64,000 bases of DNA from an uncultured Kiritimatiellota bacterium (GTDB taxonomy: Bacteria; Verrucomicrobiota; Kiritimatiellia; RFP12; UBA1067), in contig CAKUCX010000008.1 of assembly GCA_934643865.1 (NCBI GenBank), positions 10,118 through 74,117 of the forward strand. The letters are read 5' to 3'. Shown here one piece after another: positions 8,222-18,178 of this stretch. Position numbers and translations under genes: made by a program. Position 1 is the stretch's first letter; each line of letters begins with the position of its first letter. The notes beneath the pieces are model-generated. The model had not been told where the DNA came from. It saw nothing but the letters and a program-made list of their open reading frames with translations, and did no database searches.

Positions 8222-11200
8222 ATGAAGATGAAACCGATCCTGCTTTCGGGGACTGCGGCCTATTCGCAGTTCCGTCTCGACGCGCTCCGCGCCGCCCTGG
8301 CCGCCCGCGCACCCGCCCTCGCCCAGGCCGACATCACGGCCACGTGGGTGTATGCGCTCCAGAGCGAGGGGAACGGCCCCGACGACGCAACGCGCGCGCG
8401 CGCGGCGACGCTTCTGAACGCCGTCGGCGACGAGCCCGCGCTTGAGGACGGCGCATTCTACGTGACGCCCCGCAAGGGCACGATCTCCCCGTGGAGCTCG
8501 AAGGCGACGGACATCTTCCGCAACTGCGGCCTCGCGGGCATCGCCCGTGTCGAGCGCGGCATCCGCTTCCGGATCAAGCCCGCATTCGACCGTTCGGACG
8601 CGCAGCTCCTGAACGCGCTCCACGACCGGATGACCGAGGGCGTCTACGACACGCTCGACGACCTCTTCGACTGCCCGCCGCCGCGTCCCGGCCGCACCTT
8701 CGATGTGATGGCGAAGGGCGTCGCGGCGATCCGCGAGGCGAACGCCGAGCTGGGCCTTGCGATCAGCGAGCCTGAGATGCAGTACCTCGCGGAGAGCTTC
8801 GCCGCCGCCGGACGCAACCCCACCGATACCGAGCTCGTGATGTTCGGCCAGGTGAACTCCGAGCACTGCCGCCACAAGATCTTCGGCGCGAAGTTCATCA
8901 TCGACGGCCGGGAGATGCCGAACGCGCTCTTCGGGATGATCAAGAACACCCACAAGAAGAACGGGAAGGGCACGCTCGTCGCCTACAAGGACAACTCGTC
9001 CGTCGTGGAGGGCTTCGAGACCGAGATGTTCCTGCCGAACGGGGCGGGCGGGCGCACCCCCGGCAAGGAGCATGTGTATGGCTTCAGGAAGGTGCAGCTC
9101 GACCAGCTCATGAAGGTGGAGACGCACAACCATCCGACGGCGATCTCGCCGTTCCCGGGCGCGGCGACGGGCGTGGGCGGCGAGATCCGCGACGAGGCGG
9201 CGACGGGCAGCGGCTCGCGCACGCACGCGGGCATCTGCGGTTTCATGGTGAGCGATCTGCACATCCCCGGCTTCCCGCAGCCGTGGGAGCGCGAGTACGC
9301 GGAGTTCCCGAAGCGCCTCGCGACGCCGCTCGCGATCATGACGGAGGGTCCGCTCGGCGGCGCCGCGTTCGGCAACGAGTTCGGTCGTCCGCAGCTCACG
9401 GGCTTCTTCCGCACCTACGAGGGCGAGGCCGCCGGGCTCTACCGCGGCTACCACAAGCCGATCATGCTCGCGGGCGGACAGGGCGTGATCGTGCGCGACC
9501 AGGTGGAAAAGAAGCCGGTGCCGACGGGCGCGTACATCGTGCAGATCGGCGGCCCGGCGATGCGCATCGGCCTCGGCGGCGGCGCGGCTTCGTCCATGAT
9601 GACGGGCACGAACGACGAGGCGCTCGACTTCAACAGCGTCCAGCGCGGAAACGCCGAGATGCAGCGCCGCTGCCAGGGCGTGATCAACGCCTGCGCGGCG
9701 ATGGGGAAGAAGAACCCCGTCCTCTCGATCCACGACATCGGCGCGGGCGGCCTCTCGAACGGCTGCCCCGAGCTCGTGGAGGCGACGGGCGGACGCTTCG
9801 AGCTGCGCAAGGTCCACAACGAGGAGCCCTCCATGAGCCCGATGGAGATCTGGTGCTGCGAGGCCCAGGAGCGCTACGTCCTCGCGCTGCGGCGCGACGC
9901 GCGCGCGGCCTTCGAGGCGCTCTGCGCGCGCGAGCGCTGCCCCGTCGCGTTTATCGGCGAGGCGACGGGCGACGGGCGCCTCGTCCTTGAAGACGACTAC
10001 TTCCACGACCGGCCGATCGACATGGACATCAAGGTCCTGCTCGGCAAGCCCCCACGCATGGTGCGCGACGTGACGCGCGTCGCGACGCCCCACGCGAAGC
10101 TGAACCTCAAGGAGGTGAAGCCGCAGGACGCCTTCTTCCGCCTCCTGCACCTGCCGACGGTCGCGGACAAGACGTTCCTCGTCACGATCACCGACCGTTC
10201 CGTCACGGGTCTCGTCGCGCGCGACCAGATGGTGGGCCCCTACCAGCTGCCCGCCGCCGACTGCGCCGTCACCACGATGGGCTACAAGACGCTCCACGGC
10301 CAGGCGATGGCAACCGGCGAGCGCACGCCCGTCGCGCTGCTCGACGGCCCCGCCTCCGCGCGCCTCGCGATCACGGAGGCCCTGACGAACCTCGCGGCGG
10401 CCGACTGCGGCACGATCCGGAACGTGCGCCTCTCCGCCAACTGGATGGCGCCGTGCGGCGAACCCGGCGAGGACGCGAACCTCTACGACACTGTCCAGGA
10501 GGCCGGCCTCAACTTCTGCCCCGCCCTCGGCATCTCGATTCCCGTGGGCAAGGACTCCTGCTCGATGCACACGACGTGGACCGACTCGAAGGGCGCCTCC
10601 CACCGCCAGGTGGCGCCGCTCTCGCTCGTTGTCTCGTCCTTCTCGCCCGTGGCGGACGTCACGCTTACGCTCACGCCGGACCTGAAGCCGGGCGCCTCGA
10701 AGCTCGTCTACGTCGACCTCGGGCACGGCGCGAACCGCCTGGGCGCTTCCTGCCTCGCGCAGGTCTACAACCAGCTCGGCGACGCGCCCGCCGACGCGGA
10801 CGCGCCGAGCGTGAAGGCGTTCTTCAACGCGATGCAGAAGATCGTCGCCGCACGCCTCGCGCTCGCCTACCACGACCGCAGCGACGGCGGCCTCGCCGTC
10901 ACGCTCGCCGAGATGGCGGTCACGGGCGGGCGCGGCCTCGCCGCGACGCTGCCGGACGGCGATGCGCTCGCGGCGCTCTTCAGCGAGGAGCCGGGCGCCG
11001 TCCTCCAGGTGGCCGACGCGAACCTCGCGGACGTTCTCGCGATTTTCCGCAAGGCCGGCCTCGCCGACGACGTCCACGTCATCGGCGCGCCGGTCGACGA
11101 CCGCACGTTCACGCTCGCCGTGGGCTGCCGCCGTACGCTTGCCACCACCGTCACGGAGATCCGCCGCGCCTGGAGCGAGACGACCTACCACATGCAGGCG

Positions 11201-12100
11201 CGCCGCGACAATCCCGCCACCGCCCTGGAGGAATACGACAACGGCCTCGACGAGGCGGATCCCGGCCTCTCCTTCGCGCTCACCTACGATCCCGACGCGA
11301 AGGCCAGGACCTCCACGCGCGGCAAGGCGAAGCCGCGCATCGCGATCCTGCGCGAGCAGGGCGTCAACGGACACGTCGAGATGGGCGCGGCGTTCGCGCT
11401 CGCGGGGTTCGAGAGCGTGGACGTCCACATGACGGACCTTCTCGCGGGCCGCGTGGACCTCGCCGACTTCCAGGGTCTCGTCGCGTGCGGCGGCTTCAGC
11501 TACGGCGACGTCCTCGGCGCGGGTTCGGGCTGGGCGCGTTCCATCCTCTTCAACCGCAGGCTGAAGGCCATGTTCAAGGCGTTCTTCCACCGCAAGGACA
11601 CCTTCTCGCTCGGCGTGTGCAACGGCTGCCAGATGCTCTCGCAGCTCAAGGACCTCATCCCGGGGGCGCAGGATTGGCCGCAGTTCAAGCGCAACACGTC
11701 CGAGCAGTTCGAGGCGCGTTTCTGCACGCTCGAAGTGCTCGATTCGCCCTCGATCTTCTTCAAGGGCATGGCCGGAAGCCGCGTGCCGATCGCCGTCGCG
11801 CACGGCGAGGGGCGCGTCGTCTTCCCCGAAGGCGTGGACGGTGCGAAGGCGAAGGCGGCCCTCCGCTACGTGGACGGGCGCGGCGCGGCGACGGAACGCT
11901 ATCCGTGGAACCCGAACGGGTCGGCGGGCGGCCTCACGGCCTTCACGACGAAGGACGGGCGCGCGACAATCATGATGCCGCACCCGGAGCGCGGCTTCCG
12001 CGCCTGCCAGCTCTCCTATCGCGGCGGCCTCTTCGACGGCGAGGCGGGCCCGTGGATGCGGATGTTCCGCAACGCCTATGCGTTCGCGATGGAAGGCTGA
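8222..12100 (+). CDS. purL: Phosphoribosylformylglycinamidine synthase (large, single-chain)
   Basis: FGAM synthase converts FGAR, glutamine and ATP to FGAM in purine synthesis. The 1292-residue length is that of the single-chain proteobacterial or eukaryotic type. N-terminal, linker and duplicated AIRS-like domains are followed by a glutaminase domain. Motifs include MKVETHNHPTAISPFPGA, GGQG, the glutaminase nucleophile in LGVCNGCQML (about 1130) and the catalytic His in PHPERGF (about 1254). The start is the ATG at 8222, which begins MKMKPILLSGTAAYSQFRLD. Upstream in-frame codons belong to the shadow of gluQ. It heads a possible purL-xseB-GHKL operon. Confidence 0.95.
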   Translation: MKMKPILLSGTAAYSQFRLDALRAALAARAPALAQADITATWVYALQSEGNGPDDATRARAATLLNAVGDEPALEDGAFYVTPRKGTISPWSSKATDIFRNCGLAGIARVERGIRFRIKPAFDRSDAQLLNALHDRMTEGVYDTLDDLFDCPPPRPGRTFDVMAKGVAAIREANAELGLAISEPEMQYLAESFAAAGRNPTDTELVMFGQVNSEHCRHKIFGAKFIIDGREMPNALFGMIKNTHKKNGKGTLVAYKDNSSVVEGFETEMFLPNGAGGRTPGKEHVYGFRKVQLDQLMKVETHNHPTAISPFPGAATGVGGEIRDEAATGSGSRTHAGICGFMVSDLHIPGFPQPWEREYAEFPKRLATPLAIMTEGPLGGAAFGNEFGRPQLTGFFRTYEGEAAGLYRGYHKPIMLAGGQGVIVRDQVEKKPVPTGAYIVQIGGPAMRIGLGGGAASSMMTGTNDEALDFNSVQRGNAEMQRRCQGVINACAAMGKKNPVLSIHDIGAGGLSNGCPELVEATGGRFELRKVHNEEPSMSPMEIWCCEAQERYVLALRRDARAAFEALCARERCPVAFIGEATGDGRLVLEDDYFHDRPIDMDIKVLLGKPPRMVRDVTRVATPHAKLNLKEVKPQDAFFRLLHLPTVADKTFLVTITDRSVTGLVARDQMVGPYQLPAADCAVTTMGYKTLHGQAMATGERTPVALLDGPASARLAITEALTNLAAADCGTIRNVRLSANWMAPCGEPGEDANLYDTVQEAGLNFCPALGISIPVGKDSCSMHTTWTDSKGASHRQVAPLSLVVSSFSPVADVTLTLTPDLKPGASKLVYVDLGHGANRLGASCLAQVYNQLGDAPADADAPSVKAFFNAMQKIVAARLALAYHDRSDGGLAVTLAEMAVTGGRGLAATLPDGDALAALFSEEPGAVLQVADANLADVLAIFRKAGLADDVHVIGAPVDDRTFTLAVGCRRTLATTVTEIRRAWSETTYHMQARRDNPATALEEYDNGLDEADPGLSFALTYDPDAKARTSTRGKAKPRIAILREQGVNGHVEMGAAFALAGFESVDVHMTDLLAGRVDLADFQGLVACGGFSYGDVLGAGSGWARSILFNRRLKAMFKAFFHRKDTFSLGVCNGCQMLSQLKDLIPGAQDWPQFKRNTSEQFEARFCTLEVLDSPSIFFKGMAGSRVPIAVAHGEGRVVFPEGVDGAKAKAALRYVDGRGAATERYPWNPNGSAGGLTAFTTKDGRATIMMPHPERGFRACQLSYRGGLFDGEAGPWMRMFRNAYAFAMEG

Positions 12101-12111
12101 GGGGGGCGGAC

Positions 12112-12336
12112 ATGGACTGCGCGAAGCCGACGTTCGAGGAGGCGCTCCGGAAGCTGGAGACGCTCGTGGGCGAGATGGAAAGCGGGGAGCTGCCGCTCGA
12201 CGAGATGATGAAGCGCTTCGAGGAGGGAAGGCGCCTCGTCGCGTCGTGTACGTCCGAGCTGGCGTCCATCCGCCGGCGCGTGGAGGAGGCCGTCGCCGCC
12301 CCGGACGGGCCGACAGGCGATGAGGGGGCGCGATGA
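12112..12336 (+). CDS. xseB: Exodeoxyribonuclease VII small subunit
   Basis: This 74-residue protein has the standard XseB pattern: TFEEALRKLETLVGEMESGE, LPLDEMMKRFEEG, then RLVASC. XseB binds XseA to form the single-strand-specific exonuclease VII. XseA is not in this window. It begins 11 bp after purL, and its TGA overlaps the ATG of the following GHKL ATPase (ATGA), so the two are translationally coupled. Confidence 0.9.
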   Translation: MDCAKPTFEEALRKLETLVGEMESGELPLDEMMKRFEEGRRLVASCTSELASIRRRVEEAVAAPDGPTGDEGAR

Positions 12337-13472
12337 CGCGGGACATCTACGTCCAGGCGCGCGCCGACCACATCGCCTCGCTCGCGCGCGCGACGCCGCT
12401 CTCGGCCGTGGAGGAACTCGTGTGGAACGCGCTCGACGCGGACGCGCGCGAGGTGCGGATCGAGCTCGTGCAGAACGCGCTCGGCGGCGTCGACGAGATC
12501 CGCGTCGCGGACGACGGCTGCGGCATCGACATCCTGCGCGTCGAGGACACGTTCGGCGCGCTCGGCGGCAGCTGGAAGCGGGAGGAGGGCGCGGCGACGG
12601 CGAGGGCCCGCCGCCGCCTCCACGGCCGCCACGGCTGCGGGCGCTTCAAGGCGTTCGCGCTCGGCACGCACGTCACGTGGCGCACGACGATGCGCGCGGG
12701 CGGCGAACTCCTCTCCTACGCGCTCGAAGGGGACGCCGCCGAGCCGGGCGTCTTCCGCATCCACGAGACGCCGACGGGGCCCGCGCCGGGGACGGAGGTC
12801 GCGGTCACGGGCGTCCGGGCGGCGGCGGACGCGCTCACGGCGCCCGGCCCGGCGGTGCAGGCGCTCGCCGCGAAGTTCGCGCTCTACCTCAAGGCCTACC
12901 CCGACGTGCGGATCTGGTTCTGCGGCATCCCCGTCTCGCCCGTCATCGTGCAGAAGGCGGCGGCGACGTACGAGGTGCGGCTCGACGGCGGCCCGTCCGC
13001 AAGGCTGGAGGTGATCGAGTGGCGCAGGAAGTTCCCCGGGAGGGGGCGCATCGTCTTCTGCGGGCAGGGCGGCTTCACGCTCCACGAGCGGCCTTCCGGC
13101 GTCCGCTCGGGCCTGCCCTTCAGCTACACGGCCTACCTCGTGGGCGACCGCTTCGGCGCGCTCGCCGCCGAGAACGCGCTCGTGATGGACGAACTCCACC
13201 CCGAGGTGCGGGCCTGGCTCGACGCGGCGCGGAAGGCCCTCAAGGCGCATTTCCGGCGGCGCGCCGACGAGGAGGCGGCCGCGCGCCTCGCGAAGTGGAT
13301 CGCCGAGAAGAGCTATCCGTTCGCGGCCGACGACGCCTCGCCCGAGCGGGCGCGCTTCGACGCGCGCGTCGCCGACCTGCGCGCGCACCTGGAGGGCTTC
13401 GACGCGCTCGCGGCCGCCGAGCGCGCCTACCTCTTCCGGCTGCTGCTGGGCCCGGGCCGGGAGGGCGCATGA
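12333..13472 (+). CDS. Short Hsp90-like GHKL ATPase, C-terminally truncated relative to family
   Basis: This 379-residue protein has a Bergerat-fold ATP site: the N box in EELVWNALDADA (about 27-38), DDGCGI (about 59-64) and HGRHGCGRFKAFALG (about 96-110). This is the family of large stand-alone ATP-binding proteins that open with an Hsp90-like ATPase and a transducer-like region and usually run on for several hundred more residues. Here the protein stops soon after ERAYLFRLLL, where longer relatives continue with alpha-helical and effector regions. The start codon overlaps the xseB stop (ATGA). Function is unknown; relatives often sit in defence or DNA-repair contexts. Whether it is a natural short form or a truncation cannot be told from one genome. 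Confidence 0.7.
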   Translation: MTRDIYVQARADHIASLARATPLSAVEELVWNALDADAREVRIELVQNALGGVDEIRVADDGCGIDILRVEDTFGALGGSWKREEGAATARARRRLHGRHGCGRFKAFALGTHVTWRTTMRAGGELLSYALEGDAAEPGVFRIHETPTGPAPGTEVAVTGVRAAADALTAPGPAVQALAAKFALYLKAYPDVRIWFCGIPVSPVIVQKAAATYEVRLDGGPSARLEVIEWRRKFPGRGRIVFCGQGGFTLHERPSGVRSGLPFSYTAYLVGDRFGALAAENALVMDELHPEVRAWLDAARKALKAHFRRRADEEAAARLAKWIAEKSYPFAADDASPERARFDARVADLRAHLEGFDALAAAERAYLFRLLLGPGREGA

Positions 13473-13485
13473 GGCCGTGAAAGTA

Positions 13486-13494
13486 TGGTATACT
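13486..13494 (+). promoter_or_regulatory. Extended -10 promoter of rny
   Basis: TGGTATACT ends 34 nt before the rny start codon. It lies just after the GHKL stop codon. Confidence 0.65.
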
Positions 13495-13528
13495 GGACGC
13501 TCCGCCCGCCTTTAGACTTTTCCCCACT

Positions 13529-15109
13529 ATGCTCTTCGCGCTCTCAAGTACGACCTGGGACGGCCTTTCGGACGGCGTCGCGATCCTCATCATCGCGGCC
13601 CTGCTCCTGGTTGGCCTCTTTCTCGGCTACGCGCTGCGCGGCCTCGTCGGCCGCTGGCAGGCGGAGGCCATCGAGAAGCGCATGCGCCTCCGGGAGGAGG
13701 AGGCCGAGGCCGACATCAAGGCGCGCCTCAAGGAGGCGGACATCTCCGCGCGCGCGGCGGTGGTGAAGGCGAAGGAGGCGTTCGAGGCGTCCACGAAGAA
13801 GCGGCGCGCCGAATGGGAGGCGGCGGACGCACGCCAGGCGCAGCGCGAGGCGAACCTCGACCGCAAGGCCGCCGCGCTCGACGTGCGCGAAGGCGCGGTC
13901 AACGCGAAGGCCGAGGCGGCGGACGCGGCGGCGAAGACGGCCCGCGCGCGGGGCGACGCGGCGGAGGCGCGCCTCCAGGCGCTCGCGAAGATGACGCACG
14001 CCGAGGCGCGCAAGGAGATCTTGACGCGGGCGAACGCCGAGCTGCGCGCCGACGCCGCGATTCTCAGCCGCCGCATCCAGGAGGCCGCGCGCGAGCAGGG
14101 CGAAACCCTGGCGGCCCGAATTGTGGCGGATGCGATGCAGCGCTGCGCCGTGTCCCATGTGGAGGCGCTGGCGACGACCACCGTGGCGCTGCCCAACACC
14201 GAGATGAAGGGGCGCATCGTGGGGCGCGACGGGCGCAACGTGCGGGCCTTTGAGTCTGCGACGGGCGTGCAGCTCCTTCTGGACGACGCGCCGGACGCGG
14301 TCGTCCTCTCGGCGTTCGACCCCCTCCGCCGCGAAATCGCGCGCCGTGCGCTTGTGGCTCTTGTGGCCGACGGCCGCATCCACCCCGCGTCCATCGAGGC
14401 CGCCGTCGCCGCCGCGCAGGCCGCCCTTGAACAGACGTGCGAGGAAAAGGGCGCCGAGGCGGCCGCCGAAGCCGGCGTCGCGGGGCTTCCCGCCGAGACG
14501 CTGCGCCTCATGGGCGCGCTCCATTTCCGGCTCTCCCTCTCGCAGAACGTGCTGCGGCACGCCGTGGAGGTGGCGCTCCTCGCGGGCGCGATGGCCTCGG
14601 AGATGAAGCTCGACGCCGCGCGGGCCCGGCGCGTCGGCTTCCTGCACGACATCGGCAAGGCGATCACGGCGGAGAAGCGCGGCGCGCACGCGGCCCTTGG
14701 CGCGGAGTTCCTGCTCGCGCACGGCGAGGACGCGGCGGTGTGCGCCGCCGTCGCGGCGCACCACGCCGATCCGGGCACGGACGGCGGTGTGTACGGGGTT
14801 CTCTGCGCGGCGGCGGACGCGATCTCCTCCGCGCGCCCGGGCGCGCGCCAGGAGAACGTGGGCGACTACATCCAGCGCCTGGAGAACTTGGAGAAGATCG
14901 CGAAGGCGCATGCGGGCGTGCTGCACGTCTACGCCGTGCAGGCGGGGCGCGATCTGCGCGTCGTCGTCGATCCGTCCGTGGTCGGCGACTCGGCCGCCGC
15001 CGAGCTCGCGGGCGAGATCTGCCGCGACATCTCCGCGCAGCTGAAGTTCCCCGGCATGATCCGCGTGACGGTCGTGCGCGAGCTGCGCTGCGTCGAGTAC
15101 GCGAAGTGA
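13529..15109 (+). CDS. rny: Ribonuclease Y
   Basis: RNase Y is a membrane-anchored endoribonuclease that starts mRNA decay. The 526-residue protein has one N-terminal transmembrane helix (about 18-40), then a long charged coiled coil (about 45-200). A KH domain follows (KGRIVGRDGRNVRAFESATG, about 227-246), then an HD domain with FLHDIGKA (about 371) and AAHHAD. The C-terminus ends LKFPGMIRVTVVREL as in other RNase Y proteins. No strong Shine-Dalgarno is seen at the ATG. It has its own extended -10 promoter. Confidence 0.95.
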   Translation: MLFALSSTTWDGLSDGVAILIIAALLLVGLFLGYALRGLVGRWQAEAIEKRMRLREEEAEADIKARLKEADISARAAVVKAKEAFEASTKKRRAEWEAADARQAQREANLDRKAAALDVREGAVNAKAEAADAAAKTARARGDAAEARLQALAKMTHAEARKEILTRANAELRADAAILSRRIQEAAREQGETLAARIVADAMQRCAVSHVEALATTTVALPNTEMKGRIVGRDGRNVRAFESATGVQLLLDDAPDAVVLSAFDPLRREIARRALVALVADGRIHPASIEAAVAAAQAALEQTCEEKGAEAAAEAGVAGLPAETLRLMGALHFRLSLSQNVLRHAVEVALLAGAMASEMKLDAARARRVGFLHDIGKAITAEKRGAHAALGAEFLLAHGEDAAVCAAVAAHHADPGTDGGVYGVLCAAADAISSARPGARQENVGDYIQRLENLEKIAKAHAGVLHVYAVQAGRDLRVVVDPSVVGDSAAAELAGEICRDISAQLKFPGMIRVTVVRELRCVEYAK

Positions 15110-15145
15110 GCGATTGGTGAAATGGTTGAAGTGAGGAGGCGTTGC

Positions 15146-16846
15146 ATGAAGAAAGTCATGAAGAAGTCCGTGGTCCTGTTCTGCCTTGTGGCGGGCGGGC
15201 TGTTCGCGTCGGAGCAGGTCGCGCCGGCGCCCGAGCTGGTCGCGACGGTGGAGCTGGCGTCCTTTGGCGACATCTCGAAGAAGGCCGTCAACCTGGGGAC
15301 GATGGTCAACAACCCGCTTCTCCCCACGCTCCTGATCGGCGCGGGGCAGGAACGGCTCGCCCAGACATACGGCCGCTTCCGGAGCGACGCGCCGATGTAC
15401 GGGTTCGTCTATGCGCGCACGACGAACGACGTCGCCACCGTGGTCGTCTATCCGAGTGCGGACGGGCCGGCGAAGATGCTGCTGGACCATCCCGGCGCGA
15501 CGAAGGACGACGACGGGACGCTCCGCCTCCCCGCCGACGAGCAGAACGAGGCGGCGCGCTGGGTGACGTTCACGGGCGACCGGCGCTTCTGCGCGATCGC
15601 GCCGTCGGCGGCGTTGGCCCGGCGCGCGCTCGGGGACTTCGCCGCCCGCGCCGCGCCCGCGCCGGCCGCGCGCCCGCTCGTGCGCATCGACGTCACGGCG
15701 GCGGGGTTGCGGACGTGCGAGCAGCTTGCGTCCTTCGCGGGCGCGACGCTCACGCTCGACCTGGACGACAAGGGCCTTGTCGCCGAAGGGCGCCTCGCCG
15801 CGCGGCCGGGCGCGCCGGCGCCCGTCGGCGCGGGCGACGCGCTGCCCGCCGGGGCGCTCGACCGCCTTCCCGCCGGGGCGCCGTTCTTCGGGGCGATGGC
15901 GTCGCGCCTGGCGTGCGGCACGACGTCGGAGGCCGCCTTCCGGGCGGATCTGGAGGCCGCCGCCGCGCAGATCCAGACGAATCTTGCCGCGTTCGTGCAG
16001 GGAGACGCGAAGACGAAGGCGTATGCGCCGCTTGCGCGCGAGGCGGCGGACGCGCTCGTGGCGCTTCTGCGCGAGGGCGCGTCCTATCCGGCGGCGGCGG
16101 ACTGGACGGGGAGCGCGCTCGTGTTCGACGCGCAGCTGCGCCCCGCGTTCGTCTCCGCCGGCGCGTCGGCGGCGGCGCACAAGGCGGTCGCGGCGACGAC
16201 GGCGTTCTTCGACCGCCTTGCGCGGGCCTTTGCGCGGCAGTGGCCGGGGAGGAAGATCCTCGTGAAGGCGGAGACGGGCTTCGTCGTCGACTGGGCGGAG
16301 GCGATCGACGTCGGCGCGGCGGCCTCGGGCCTGGCGGACGGCAAGGAGACGGCGAAGGCGCTGGCGACGGCCAAGAAGACGGTGGCGGCCGTCCTCGGCG
16401 ACACGAAGACGGTGCTTGCCTACAAGGCCGACGGGACGCAGATCGCGTCGCGCGTGGCCGCACCCGCGTTCGCGCTGCCGCAGGGGAAGCCGACGGGCGA
16501 GGCGCGCGTGGCGGCCGCCCTGCCGGAGACCGTCGCGGCGCGTCCCGGCGCCGCCTTCTCCCTTTCGCTCTATGCGCTCGCGCGCGAGGCCGTTCTGCCC
16601 ATCATGGCGCGCGTCGCCGCCGAGAAGGACGCGAAGCAGTACGCGGCGATGCGCGCGGCGATGCCGGCGGCGGCGCCGAACAGCGCCATCGCGGGCGCGT
16701 TCTGGGCCGGGAAGGACGGCGCCTGCCGGGGGATCCTGCGCATCACGGCGAACGAGCTGAAGAACTTCGGCGCGGCGTTCAACGCCTTCACGGCGGCGGC
16801 GCTCTCGTCCACGTCCGACGACGACGACGAGGACGGCGACGAATAA
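15146..16846 (+). CDS. Secreted protein of unknown function, Ala-rich with acidic tail
   Basis: This 566-residue protein starts with a signal peptide (MKKVMKKSVVLFCLVAGGLF) and has GAGGAGG upstream of the ATG at 15146. It is very rich in alanine and repeats the pattern 'amphipathic segment, then a predicted hairpin' without motifs I recognise. It ends in a run of Ser and then Asp/Glu (DDDDEDGDE). The overall look (xxLASFGDI, GDRRFCAIAPSAALARRAL) recalls periplasmic or surface proteins of PVC bacteria annotated only as hypothetical. It lies between rny and the pyrophosphatase and is probably co-transcribed with at least one of them. No function is assigned. Confidence 0.75.
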   Translation: MKKVMKKSVVLFCLVAGGLFASEQVAPAPELVATVELASFGDISKKAVNLGTMVNNPLLPTLLIGAGQERLAQTYGRFRSDAPMYGFVYARTTNDVATVVVYPSADGPAKMLLDHPGATKDDDGTLRLPADEQNEAARWVTFTGDRRFCAIAPSAALARRALGDFAARAAPAPAARPLVRIDVTAAGLRTCEQLASFAGATLTLDLDDKGLVAEGRLAARPGAPAPVGAGDALPAGALDRLPAGAPFFGAMASRLACGTTSEAAFRADLEAAAAQIQTNLAAFVQGDAKTKAYAPLAREAADALVALLREGASYPAAADWTGSALVFDAQLRPAFVSAGASAAAHKAVAATTAFFDRLARAFARQWPGRKILVKAETGFVVDWAEAIDVGAAASGLADGKETAKALATAKKTVAAVLGDTKTVLAYKADGTQIASRVAAPAFALPQGKPTGEARVAAALPETVAARPGAAFSLSLYALAREAVLPIMARVAAEKDAKQYAAMRAAMPAAAPNSAIAGAFWAGKDGACRGILRITANELKNFGAAFNAFTAAALSSTSDDDDEDGDE

Positions 16847-16858
16847 GGAGGCGCGGGC

Positions 16859-18157
16859 GTGGACGCATGCACGGTCTTTGTCTGCGGGCACCGCAACCCC
16901 GACTGCGATTCGGTCATGAGCGCCTACGCGCTCGCCGACCTGCGCCGCCGCACGGGGCTCTCCAACGTCGAGCCGCTGTGCGCCGGGCGCCTGCCGGACC
17001 GCGCGCAGTGGGTGTTCGACCGCTTCGGGCTCGTGCCGCCCGCCTCGCGCGGCGACGTGTACGTGCGCGTGCGCGACCTCATCGCGCCGGACGTGCCGAT
17101 CATCCCGGCGGACATGCCGCTCATCGACGCCCTGCGCGCGCTGGAGGCCTCCGGCGAGTCGTCCCTGCCCGTGGCCGGCGCGGACGGGCGCTTCCGGGGG
17201 ATGCTCTCGCCCGCGAAGCTCCTCGCGCTCTTCATCGCGAAGGACGACCTCGCGCGCCCGACGGGCGAGGCCCCGCTCCACGCCTGCACGCAGGTACTCG
17301 CGGCGACGGACCGCGTCCACGACGTGAAGCCCGCCGCGCTCCGCAACGCCCACAACCACTTCCCCGTCGTGGACGGGGACGGGCGGCTTCTCGGCACGGT
17401 GCTGAAGCGCGCGTTCGCCGAGACCCCGCCGTTCCGCATGATCCTCGTCGACCACAACGAGACGGCGCAGGGCATCCCCGGCCTGGAGGAGATCCCCGTC
17501 ATCGAGGTCGTCGACCACCACCGCATCTCGTTCACCTCCACGCCCGAGCCGATCAAGTACATGGCGGACGCCGTGGGGTCCACCTGCACGCTCGTCGCGC
17601 GGATGTTCCGCGGCGCGGGGCTGCGGCCCTCGAAGGAAGTCGCAGGCGTGCTGCTCGCGGGCGTCGTCGCCGACACGCTCCTCTTCCAGTCCCCCACGGC
17701 GACCGGAGAGGACCGCACGTGCGCGGCGTGGCTGGAGAAGATCTGCGGCCTGTCGGCGCAGGCCCTGATGGACGGCATGATGTCCGTCGCCTCCGCGCTC
17801 CATTCGATGACGCCCGAGAAGGCAGTCGATTCGGACCGCAAGGCATACGCGGAAGGCGGCTGGTCGTTCTCGCTCGCGCAGCTTGAGGAGGCCAACCTCG
17901 CCTTCTTCCACAACCGGCGCGCCGCGCTGGACGCGGAGCTGGCGCGCGTCCTCGCCCGGGAGAAGCTCGACTTCGCCGCGCTCCTCGTGACGGACCCCGT
18001 GCGGGGAAACTCCGAGCTCCTCTTCCGGGGCGCGGAGGTGGTGCGGCGCGCGCTCCCCTGGCGCACGGATGCGGGCGGGATCTTCCTGCTGCCGGGCGTC
18101 CTCTCGCGCAAGAAGCAGCTTCTGCCCGCCATCCTCTCCACGCTCGCGACGCTCTGA
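16859..18157 (+). CDS. ppaC: Manganese-dependent (family II) inorganic pyrophosphatase with CBS domains
   Basis: Family II pyrophosphatase hydrolyses PPi to phosphate in the cytoplasm. The DHH-superfamily motifs are present: GHRNPDCDS (10-18), VDHNE (about 200), VVDHHRIS (about 218) and the C-terminal substrate-binding SRKKQLLP (about 416). Between the first two lie two CBS domains (about 68-198), which in characterised enzymes bind adenine nucleotides and regulate activity. There is no DRTGG insertion between them, so the protein is 432 residues. The start codon is GTG, supported by AAGGAGG nine bases upstream. The gene converges with the SGNH hydrolase gene. Confidence 0.93.
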   Translation: MDACTVFVCGHRNPDCDSVMSAYALADLRRRTGLSNVEPLCAGRLPDRAQWVFDRFGLVPPASRGDVYVRVRDLIAPDVPIIPADMPLIDALRALEASGESSLPVAGADGRFRGMLSPAKLLALFIAKDDLARPTGEAPLHACTQVLAATDRVHDVKPAALRNAHNHFPVVDGDGRLLGTVLKRAFAETPPFRMILVDHNETAQGIPGLEEIPVIEVVDHHRISFTSTPEPIKYMADAVGSTCTLVARMFRGAGLRPSKEVAGVLLAGVVADTLLFQSPTATGEDRTCAAWLEKICGLSAQALMDGMMSVASALHSMTPEKAVDSDRKAYAEGGWSFSLAQLEEANLAFFHNRRAALDAELARVLAREKLDFAALLVTDPVRGNSELLFRGAEVVRRALPWRTDAGGIFLLPGVLSRKKQLLPAILSTLATL

Positions 18158-18178
18158 ACGGACGGCCGCCGCGCGCGC

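Noticed and set aside
8222..12346. A 1379-codon minus-strand frame opposite purL
   Set aside because: It is antisense to a clear purL, has shadow composition and no start signals.
12970..18000. Very long minus-strand frames over rny, the secreted unknown and the pyrophosphatase
   Set aside because: They are rich in Arg/His/Val with no motifs, and they run against three well-supported plus-strand genes.
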